A stretch of DNA of 64,000 nucleotides from Microcoleus sp. EPA2 (lineage in GTDB: Bacteria; Cyanobacteriota; Cyanobacteriia; Cyanobacteriales; Microcoleaceae): the NCBI GenBank assembly GCA_020882975.1, contig JAHRFD010000017.1:1-64000 (forward strand), read 5' to 3'. A program made the position numbers and the translations under genes. Positions within the stretch are counted from its first letter, which is position 1, and the number at the start of each line of letters is the position of its first letter. This document shows positions 36,289 to 44,500 of this stretch, piece by piece. Under the pieces are notes generated by a model. The model was not told the DNA's origin, did not search any database, and worked only from the letters and a program-made list of their open reading frames with translations.

Positions 36289-36822
36289 CATTGGTCATTG
36301 GTCATTGGTCATTAGTCATTAGTCATTAGTCAGTTGTTAGTTATTTGTTATTTGTTATTTGTTGGTTCCAATAACTAATGACTACTAACTAATAACTAAT
36401 GACTACTAACTAATGACTACTAACTAATGATATCAATTCCGGTTGTATCGGAATGATTTAACCACGAAGGCGCGTTCCCCGCAGGGGTTCCCGTAGGGTA
36501 GGACGCGAAGGAAGAGAAGAGAGAGTTTAATAATTCCGATGCTAACGGATTTGGTATGACTACTAACTACTAACTAATGACTAATGACTACTAACTAATG
36601 ACTACTAACTAATGACTACTAACTAATGACTACTAACTAATGACTACTAACTAATGACTACTAACTAATGACTAATGACCAATGACTAATGACCAATGAC
36701 TAATGACCAATGACTAATGACCAATGACTACTAACTAATGACTAATGACTAATGACTAATGACTAATGACTAATGACTAATGACTAATGACTAATGACTA
36801 ATGACTACTAACTAATGACTAA
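36289..36822. repeat. Large heptameric repeat region (GTCATTA / TAATGAC) with inverted arms
   Basis: Left arm 36289-36335 reads GTCATTG/GTCATTA; after TTATTTG units it inverts to TAATGAC, ACTACTAACTAATGACT and CAATGAC units up to 36822. The two arms are complementary, so the region can form a very long hairpin or cruciform. A family B element (36428-36559) is embedded. No spacers, so this is not a CRISPR. The same heptamer recurs at 56498-56557. Confidence 0.85.
36428..36559 (+). repeat. Family B element, copy 2, with internal insertion
   Basis: Starts TGATATCAATTCCGGTTGTA, ends ACGGATTTGGTATGA. Ends are imperfect inverted repeats of about 25 bp. Compared with other copies, an extra 28-bp TTCCCCGCAGGGGTTCCCGT-containing segment sits in the core at about 36474-36501. 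Confidence 0.75.
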
Positions 36823-36823
36823 T

Positions 36824-37441
36824 TTAAGACTGTTGTGCATACATTTCCCGGAGTACCAAAGCCGGATCTACCCAGCGGCCATTGTACTTCAATCCCCAGT
36901 GCAGGTGAGGGCCAGAGGTGCGGCCAGTCATCCCAACTCTCGCAATTCTCGCACCGGCTGGCACTGTTTGACCTTGCCAAATTTGTAAGCCTTCGCGATC
37001 GGTATAATAACGTCCGCCGTTACCAGTTTCTACTCTGCCTCTGAGGTGACAATAGATATGTTCCCAATTGCCCGATCGCACCACAATACCAGTACCACAC
37101 CTACCATCTTCCCAAACTTCCGCAATTTGACCACCCCACCAATTGCGGATATAACTGCCTTCGGGGGCTGCGATGTCCAAACCGTAATGAAAATCCCCAC
37201 CGCGGGGACCGAAGGGGGAAGTGTAGTCTTGAAATTTCTCCACAGGAAAAGAAGCTTCTTGCCACAAATTACCCGTAGCTACTTTGCTGGGTAAAGCTGA
37301 CTGAGCTTTGACAAACTGCTGCTGTAAATAAGGGCCGATCGAAACAATGCCGATCGAAAGTACCAGCAGCAGCATCTGTCGGAGACGAAAAAAGCGTTTT
37401 ACTGTCAGCGGGCCTCTAGAGTCTTGCAGGATTTTTTTCAC
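36824..37441 (-). CDS. M23 (LytM-type) peptidase, signal-anchored
   Basis: 205 aa. Hydrophobic N-terminal segment (MLLLVLSIGIVSIGP) after a basic stretch, then the M23 domain: zinc ligands in HYGLDIAA (HxxxD) and HLHW (HxH), with SPFGPRGGDF before them. The domain cleaves peptidoglycan cross-bridges or acts as an amidase activator; all zinc ligands are present, so it is probably active. Trp-rich insertions are visible (IRNWWGGQIAEVW). Periplasmic. Confidence 0.9.
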   Translation of the reverse strand: MKKILQDSRGPLTVKRFFRLRQMLLLVLSIGIVSIGPYLQQQFVKAQSALPSKVATGNLWQEASFPVEKFQDYTSPFGPRGGDFHYGLDIAAPEGSYIRNWWGGQIAEVWEDGRCGTGIVVRSGNWEHIYCHLRGRVETGNGGRYYTDREGLQIWQGQTVPAGARIARVGMTGRTSGPHLHWGLKYNGRWVDPALVLREMYAQQS

Positions 37442-37722
37442 GGCTCAAAGTAAGAATGTATGGACAAGTGTCTATGTTGTCAATTCGCAGCCAGATAGCG
37501 TGTGAGCTCTACCCGCTTGGCGAATCAGTCGATCAACGTGTATCTTACTTCATGCAGAACCGGTGTCAAGGCTTCCGGTTAAATGCCGGGGGTGGCGCAA
37601 CCAGAATTTTGCTGCATAATTCCTGCTACCGTTGAATTCGATCGACTCTTTGTTTGACACTATAGTTGTCCGGGGATTTTGGATGAACTCTAAAATCTCA
37701 TATTTACAGTTGACACCCAGCA
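37442..37722. other. 281-bp divergent spacer
   Basis: Between the divergent M23 and membrane-protein genes. Checked for tRNA-like folds because of a CTCTACC...GGCG stretch near 37508; no cloverleaf found. No repeats. Confidence 0.4.
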
Positions 37723-38106
37723 ATGCTTACTGAAATTTTTCCCTTTAGTTTTGCCATAGACGCAACTGCGATCGCCGGTGCGTCTTTATGGTCTTTAGCC
37801 CTGTATTGGGGTCTCTCACCCCTGACAGCATGGGTGATTCTGCAACTCAACCGCTGGATGAATTTTGCCGAAAGATCCCTTTATACTTCGGAAACGGAGT
37901 TTGAGAAGACTCGCCAAAGTAGAGAAGCTCAAAATGCCTTTTACGCTTCGCTGTTGAGTATTGTGCCTTTTTTAATTGTGGGGGGATTTTGCAATTGGGG
38001 CGTAGAATTGTCTCTGGGTACAGGTTGGGCCGTATCTATGGGTACGATCGCCTGTATTGGAGGCGCAGTTTACGAACTCGGACGCCGAGACGGTGAGGAG
38101 TCTTAG
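37723..38106 (+). CDS. Unknown membrane protein, 127 aa
   Basis: Three hydrophobic segments (TAIAGASLWSLALYWGLSPL, FYASLLSIVPFLIVGGF, WAVSMGTIACIGGAVYELG) around a charged cytoplasmic stretch SETEFEKTRQSREAQ. No family recognised. Acidic C-terminal tail RRDGEES. Confidence 0.65.
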   Translation: MLTEIFPFSFAIDATAIAGASLWSLALYWGLSPLTAWVILQLNRWMNFAERSLYTSETEFEKTRQSREAQNAFYASLLSIVPFLIVGGFCNWGVELSLGTGWAVSMGTIACIGGAVYELGRRDGEES

Positions 38107-38137
38107 GGGATTTTAGATTTTGGATTTTGCACAAGAC

Positions 38138-38235
38138 TTACGCGCGGGTTTTGAGAAACCGGGTTTTTGCGACAATATTTCGTTGTCACCGGCCGATTAG
38201 CTAACAAACCCGGTTTCTTTTGTCGAAGCGCGTAA
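38138..38235. repeat. Palindromic element with AAACCCGGTTTC arms
   Basis: TTACGCGC at the left and GCGCGTAA at the right; inside, GAAACCGGGTTTTTG and CAAACCCGGTTTC are inverted. Relatives at 39998-40064 and 40144-40213 share the GAAACCGG...CCGGTTT arms. Confidence 0.7.
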
Positions 38236-38287
38236 TTCCTGTACGATCGCTCAAAAATATTCCCATTATCCGTTGTAAATAAAGTGC

Positions 38288-39736
38288 ATGAAAGTTAATC
38301 CAGAATTAACATTATTAAATCAAGCCCGCGCCGCTTTTCAAAAAATTTGGGGCTATGCAGATTTTCGACCACCCCAAGCAGAAATTGTCACCAGTTTATT
38401 AGCCGGAAAAGATACACTAATAATTATGCCGACTGGTGGCGGAAAATCTATCTGTTTTCAACTGCCAGCTTTGTTACAAACAGGCTTAACTCTCGTAGTT
38501 TCGCCGCTGGTAGCCCTGATGGAAAATCAAGTGCAAGAATTGCGCGATCGCCATCTCCCCGCCGCTCTTCTCCACAGTCAATTGCCAAGACAGCAGCAGC
38601 GACAAACTATGCAATCTCTGCAACAAAATAAGTTGAGATTGCTGTACCTATCTCCCGAAACCTTGCTCAGCAAATCTGTCTGGGAAATTATCAGTCAGCC
38701 ACAAATACAAATCAATGGTTTAATATTAGATGAAGCTCATTGTTTAGTGCAGTGGGGCGATACATTTCGACCAGCTTATCGGCGTTTGGGTACTGTGCGC
38801 TCGGCCTTATTGGAAACTAAACCACAAGGAAGTAAAATTGCGATCGCCGCTTTCACCGCTACCGCCAACCCAGCAGCACAAAAAATTATCAAAAATGTCT
38901 TGCAACTACAAAAGCCGGAAGCATTCCTGCTAAATCCCTATCGTTCTAACTTACATCTGCAAGTGCAAACAGTCTGGACACCAAGGGGACGCAAACAGCA
39001 GTTGTTAAATTTTATTAAAACTAGACCAAAACAAGCAGGTTTAGTGTATGTTCGCACTAGAAAAGATAGCGAAAAATTAGCAGATTTGCTGGAAGAACAA
39101 GGCTATCAAACAGCAGCCTATCACGCAGGCTTAAGTGCAGAAGAACGGCGACAAATCGAAAAAGCTTGGCTAAACAATGAGCTTAAATTTGTGACTTGTA
39201 CGTCAGCATTTGGGATGGGAATTAACAAGCCAGATGTGCGGTGGGTTGTTCACTATCAAGCACCTTTGCTATTATCAGAATACATTCAAGAAATTGGTAG
39301 AGGCGGACGGGACGGCAAATCGGCGATCGCCCTGACGTTAATTAGCGAACCGACGGGCTGGTTATACCCCGAAGATAAACAAAGAAAGGAGTTTTTTGAG
39401 GATAAATTGCGATCGCAATATCGAGAAGCCCAGCAGCTAGCCAAAAACCTACCAGTGAAAGGTAATGTAGATGCAGTAGGGCGCGAATTTCCCGAAAGTG
39501 CGATCGCCCTTGCAATTCTGCACAGCAGCGGCCAATTAAAATGGGAAAATCCTTTTAATTATGTCATCAATAAATCGGCACAGCAAAAAGGCGACCAATC
39601 AAATTTTACCGCGGCTGAGGAAATGGCAAACTACCTGAAACATCGACAGTGTAGATGGCAATTCTTGTTGCAAGCTTTTGGTTTTGCAAAGGAAGCTAAG
39701 TCAATGCGTTGCGGACACTGCGATAATTGTAAGTAG
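38288..39736 (+). CDS. recQ: RecQ-family DNA helicase
   Basis: 482 aa. Walker A in MPTGGGKSICFQLPAL, DEAH box LILDEAHCLVQWG, aromatic-rich motif TFRPAYRRLG, motif VI EIGRGGRDG, and a short C-terminal zinc site MRCGHCDNC at the very end. The HRDC domain is absent and the RQC region is reduced, so it is shorter than E. coli RecQ (about 600 aa) but typical of a cyanobacterial short form. 3'-5' helicase in recombination and repair. Confidence 0.92.
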   Translation: MKVNPELTLLNQARAAFQKIWGYADFRPPQAEIVTSLLAGKDTLIIMPTGGGKSICFQLPALLQTGLTLVVSPLVALMENQVQELRDRHLPAALLHSQLPRQQQRQTMQSLQQNKLRLLYLSPETLLSKSVWEIISQPQIQINGLILDEAHCLVQWGDTFRPAYRRLGTVRSALLETKPQGSKIAIAAFTATANPAAQKIIKNVLQLQKPEAFLLNPYRSNLHLQVQTVWTPRGRKQQLLNFIKTRPKQAGLVYVRTRKDSEKLADLLEEQGYQTAAYHAGLSAEERRQIEKAWLNNELKFVTCTSAFGMGINKPDVRWVVHYQAPLLLSEYIQEIGRGGRDGKSAIALTLISEPTGWLYPEDKQRKEFFEDKLRSQYREAQQLAKNLPVKGNVDAVGREFPESAIALAILHSSGQLKWENPFNYVINKSAQQKGDQSNFTAAEEMANYLKHRQCRWQFLLQAFGFAKEAKSMRCGHCDNCK

Positions 39737-39774
39737 CGGTTTCAACCGCCGAATTATCTTTTCATTATAATCCC

Positions 39775-40213
39775 CGTAGGGGCGAAGCATTCGGCTAAAA
39801 ATATATCCGGGATACCAATAAGTTATCGCCCGAATGCTTCGCCCAAACCCAACGAGAAATCTATATGCTGCATCCCTACAGGTACTCGCAAAGGGCGAAG
39901 CATTTGCGTCGCAAAACTTGGGTTTTTCCTAGAGATTACCGCGTAAATGCTTCGCCCCTACAGGTACTCGTCCCACAGGAATTAGGCGATCCGACGAAAG
40001 AAACCGGGTTTTTTCGCGAATCTGCGTGTCGCAACGAAGTATCTTGGCAAAAACCCGGTTTCTGGGCCCCCATGGTAAATCCTGTCACAATTAATCTGCT
40101 CCCTCCTCCTCTGTTTCACTGGCTTTGGGCCCTCGTCGCAGTCAAAGAAACCGGCTTTTTCGGGGTTTGTGCGCTGTCACGAAGTTTTCTGGTAAAAACC
40201 CGGTTTATGGGCC
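39775..40213. repeat. Cluster of inverted-repeat elements (578-bp spacer)
   Basis: Between recQ and the RluD gene: (1) 39775-39846, GGGGCGAAGCATTCGGC with GCCCGAATGCTTCGCCC; (2) 39873-39969, GGGCGAAGCATTTGCG with CGTAAATGCTTCGCCC, flanked by direct CTACAGGTACTCG copies; (3) 39998-40064 and (4) 40144-40213, AGAAACCGG...CCGGTTT palindromes ending in TGGGCCC. The plus-strand frame 39865-40227 is a by-product of these repeats. Confidence 0.75.
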
Positions 40214-40315
40214 CTCGTCGCAGCTAAAGTCGCTCTCAAAAAATCCCCAGAAAAAATGATTTAAACGTGCTATAATGACCTATTATATAAGGATTTACCA
40301 TCCTAAAGAAGCTAA

Positions 40316-41278
40316 ATGATAGAAATAGATACCAAACAAATATACATAGTTGAAAATACAGGGGAATTTAATCAAAATAATGTTAATCCGCGATTAGATA
40401 TTTGGCTGGCAAACCAAATCCCAGATTTATCCCGATCGCGCATCCAAAGCCTCATATCACAGGGGAACATCAAAGTCAATGACGAAACTTGCACATCGAA
40501 AAAAATCTCGGTAAAAACGGGCGATCGCATCGAGATTACCCTCCCCGATACCCAGCCCACTTCCTTACAACCCGAATCAATTCCCCTCGATATTCTCTAC
40601 GAAGACGACAGCTTAATTATCATCAACAAACCAGCCGGATTAGTCGTCCATCCCGCCGCCGGACATCCAGATGGCACCTTAGTAAATGCCCTACTAGCCC
40701 ACTGTCCCCTAGCAGCGATCGGTGGAGTTCAAAGACCTGGAATTGTGCACAGATTGGACAAAGATACCACAGGGGCGATCGCGATCGCCAAAACTGACAT
40801 CGCCCACCAACACCTGCAAGCCCAACTCAAAACCAAAACCGCCCGCCGCGAATATCTAGGCATAGTTTATGGCATTCCTAACGCGGAAACAGGTACGATC
40901 AACTTACCAATCGGTCGGCATCCCACAGACCGCAAAAAAATGGGCGTAGTACCCGTAGACAAAGGCGGTCGCCCCGCAATTACTCACTGGCAAATCAAAG
41001 AAAGAATTGGTAACTATAGTCTAATTCACTATCAATTAGAAACAGGTCGCACCCATCAAATTCGCGTCCATACAGCCGAGATCAAACATCCGATTATCGG
41101 CGATCCGATGTACAGTTCTAACCGTTCTATAGGGGTGAATTTAACCGGACAAGCCCTCCACGCATGGCGGCTGCAATTGCAGCATCCCATCTCAGGAGAA
41201 TTAATCGAGGCGATCGCACCTTTACCGGACCAATTCAATACTCTACTCAGAATACTGCGACTGCGAGCTCAGACTTGA
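40316..41278 (+). CDS. rluD: RluD/RluA-family pseudouridine synthase
   Basis: 320 aa. N-terminal S4 RNA-binding domain about 25-85 (RLDIWLANQIPDLSRSRIQ), catalytic domain with Asp in GIVHRLDKDTTG, and conserved ETGRTHQIRVH and HPIIGDPMY. Isomerises uridines in 23S rRNA or tRNA; RluD-like layout, but the exact target is not readable. ATG 40316. Confidence 0.9.
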   Translation: MIEIDTKQIYIVENTGEFNQNNVNPRLDIWLANQIPDLSRSRIQSLISQGNIKVNDETCTSKKISVKTGDRIEITLPDTQPTSLQPESIPLDILYEDDSLIIINKPAGLVVHPAAGHPDGTLVNALLAHCPLAAIGGVQRPGIVHRLDKDTTGAIAIAKTDIAHQHLQAQLKTKTARREYLGIVYGIPNAETGTINLPIGRHPTDRKKMGVVPVDKGGRPAITHWQIKERIGNYSLIHYQLETGRTHQIRVHTAEIKHPIIGDPMYSSNRSIGVNLTGQALHAWRLQLQHPISGELIEAIAPLPDQFNTLLRILRLRAQT

Positions 41279-41279
41279 T

Positions 41280-41493
41280 ATATAGCTATCCTACATCATT
41301 GGTGAATTTCTTACTCCCTCCCCTTAGTAATATCAATTCCGGTTGTATCGGAATGATTTAACCGCGAAGGCGCAAAGGACGCGAAGGAAGAGAAGAGAGA
41401 GTTTAATACAGGACGATGAAGATAGGATTTTATATAAGGTCCGGGTTGGGGTGGGGTAAAAATATTTACGACTCCTGGAAGGATTGATATAGC
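41280..41493 (-). repeat. Family A element interrupted by a family B element
   Basis: Left half ATATAGCTATCCTACATCAT ... CTCCCTCCCCTTAGTAA and right half GGTTGGGGTGGGGTAAAA ... GGATTGATATAGCAG together match one family A element (about 105 bp), broken exactly at the central hairpin loop by 41331-41436. Sits directly after the RluD stop. Confidence 0.8.
41331..41436 (+). repeat. Family B element, copy 3 (nested)
   Basis: Starts TATCAATTCCGGTTGTATCG, contains the AAGGCGCAAAGGACGCGAAG core and GAAGAGAAGAGAGAGTTTAA, ends ATAGGATTTTATATA. Inserted into the loop of a family A hairpin. Confidence 0.8.
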
Positions 41494-41521
41494 AGATGTT
41501 AATCCTATCAAATCCCCTCCA

Positions 41522-44500
41522 TTACCAAGGGTTGCCAATCAGGGTAAAAGCAGCCCAAAAATAAGGATGAGAAAGCAGTCGATCGCCCCGCATAGCAATG
41601 TCGGGCGGCAAAGCGATCGCTTCATTATGGGCGATCGCCCGCAACATCCCATCTTGAATCTGTACCCGCCCCCGCAACAGCTCCAATTGCGCCCGTCGCA
41701 AAGCATCGGCTTTCGTAATCAAATTACCCCCACTTCTGGGTAGCCGCAACTGTCGATAAAACTCCGTCATCAGCCCCAAAGTCCCATCATCGCTGACTTC
41801 CCACAAACTCGCCACCGCCGATCTAGCACCACTAGCCACCGCCAAACCCGCAAACCCCAACTCCGCCTCTTCATCGCCCAAAGCCGTACTACAGGCGCTC
41901 AAAACTAACAAATTTACCGCCGGTTCATTCCACCGCAACTGTCGCATTTGATTGATGCGCAACTTAGTATCCCATAACTGAATGTAAGAATTTTTTGGTT
42001 CCCCCGGCAAAAATTCGCTGTGAGTTGCTAAGTGAATTATCCCAAAAGGTCGATTTTGTCGCTGAGATTGCAAATTACGTAGAGTAAAATCTTGATTCAA
42101 AAAAGATCGTCCTCGATCGGGTGGCACGATGGACTCCAACTCCACAGGCACCGCAGGTAATGGGGCTTTATCTTCAAACACTGAAGCCCCCATTGCCAAA
42201 ACTTCATCATCGGCAATATTATCATAACCAATATCAGTCAAACTCAAACTCGGTATCACGCTCAGGCTGTATTGTTCAACTAAGAATTGTTTACCATCAT
42301 GCAAGGCTGCAAAGGGAAGACTTCGCAACCCAGCAGCGGGAATTATCATCAAATTATCAATCTTTAAACCTGTGATTTCTGAAGCTAAGGGCGCGATTAA
42401 CCAGTTATAAAGTTTTTGAGCAGTATCCAAATAACTAATACTATTTCTGCGTCTTGGATTAGTAATTTCCGTTTGAAATGAGTCCGCCAATTGCAATACC
42501 TGCCACCTAGTCGCCTTCGGAATTAAAAACCGCTGGGGTTGAGCATTGGCTGTTACTAACACTAACTCCAAAATCTCTCCTTTAGGAAGATCGGCAACTG
42601 CTTTGGTTTTTGGGTTCAACCTCTCCCCCAACGGTTCTCCTAAAAAGCGATCGGAGTCACCATCGGTTTCACCTGTTTTTGGTGTCCGCTTTTGAGTTAC
42701 AGGTAATAAATTAGATAAATCCTGACTAGCTACTAAAACACCACGATTTTCTTTGGTAGCTTTTGCGTCATCATCACTGACCCAATTTATATAAATAATT
42801 CCCGATTTTACCCCTGTAATCGCCTCATTTTTACGAAGAATTTCGTAAATCACCGACATATTAGTAATCGGCTTTCTAGGAGATAAATCCAAATATTTTT
42901 CATATTCCCGCGTAAATGTTCGCTCAAAGGCTAAAACTCCAGCCCCGGCAGAATTTGAGCGGTTATAAGAAGTAGAATAGGTGGAACTCACGGGAGAATT
43001 TTTACCAGTGGGTGGCCGCAATTCTACTTGTAAAGATGGAGGAATAGATGGCTTAGCAATCGGATTTATAGGGGCTGGATTTACGACAGTCACAGGTTGG
43101 TTAATTACTTCGGGAATTTCTTCAACTCGAACGGGGATTGGTTCGGGAATGGGTATAGGAGTTAGTGACGCACCGTTGGTGATGAGGGAAATCTGATTTA
43201 AAAAACTTCCCTGATTGTAAGTTTCCAAAAAAGAAAGAGTAGGCAAAATTGCATTTTCCGCCCCAGCATTAATGCTTCCCCGCGTACCATTTTCCCCATC
43301 GCTACCAATCACAAAAGGTCGATCGCTACCACCGGAATGTCGAATCACGATCGCCCCGCGATTCCCACCTCCGGCAGTAGAAATACTGGAATTATTGCCT
43401 GAAATATCATTAAACACATTGTTCGATCGAAACAAACCCTTGGTAGTGATATCAACATTGCTACCACTCCCTGCGCTACCGCTTTGAGCGTTGATGAAAC
43501 CCAATTGAATATTACCGATCGCATTGAGAGACACATTGCCGCCACTTCCCACACTGCCGGCGGCGCTGACATCAAAGGCAGAAATACCCGCTGTCGAGGT
43601 GAGAGAAATATTGCCGCCGATCGCCCCTGAAGCATTCAAAGCACCCGCCGTTAAAGCACCCGCATTGCTTTTAAGGACGATCGCCCCACCAGTGCCCCCA
43701 GACACCCCCGAATCGATCGCACCCACAGTCAAACTATTTCCCTTAACCCGAATATTCCCGCCGTTAGACAGAATATTAGCAGTCCGAACCTCACCAGTTG
43801 CTTGCAAGTTCACCGCACCACCATCCGTCCTCAAATTACCCTCTAGGAGGACATTTTCCGCCTTGATATCAGCTCCAGAAGTAGCTGTCGTACTCCCCCG
43901 CAGGGTAGCAGAATTGCGCGCGTTCACCTGGAAATTGCCCGTGGTAATTGTCCCATTCCCCGTCACCGCAGCAGCATCAGCCCAGAGAAGGCCCAAGCTT
44001 TGAGTTTGCCCGATCGCGCTGCCAAAAGTAACATTGCCACCAGCTAGCAAGGCCAAATTAGGGGCTGTATCCATGGCACTGTCGAGACTCTGGGCAAAAG
44101 TGATATTACCAGCAGTGGTGGCAATGGTGGCGTTGCGACTGAGGGTGACGGGACTGTTGAAAGTGATGTCACCGCCGGATGTAGCGATGTTACCGCCGAT
44201 CGCCGTTTCAGCAGCCTCGAAAGTCACAGAAGCGCCACCGATGGCTGTCAAGGGGTTTTGGATATCGATGGATATTCCTTGAAGGGTGAGGGGGCTGGGG
44301 ATGGTGGTGGGCCCGACGATGGCGATCGAACGGGTATTTTCTCGCCCGATGGCGATCGAGCGAAAATCCGTCCCCAAAGCACCTAGATCTGCTGCCGTCA
44401 AGTCCAAAATGCCGAAAATATCACCGGTACCGCCGATCCGAATGGCTCGATCGTCATCGGGTTGCAAGCGAATTGTTCCCCCCGCACTGCTAACGGAACC

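Noticed and set aside
36289-36822. CRISPR array
   Set aside because: Units are 7-14 bp in direct tandem with no unique spacers and no cas genes.
37490-37560. tRNA-like stretch (CTCTACC...GGCGAATC)
   Set aside because: No acceptor stem, no TTC loop (GTTCGA) and no cloverleaf can be built on either strand.
39865-40227. Plus-strand frame of 120 codons between recQ and rluD
   Set aside because: It is made of the inverted repeats in that spacer (GCGAAGCATT and GAAACCGG palindromes) and has no domain.
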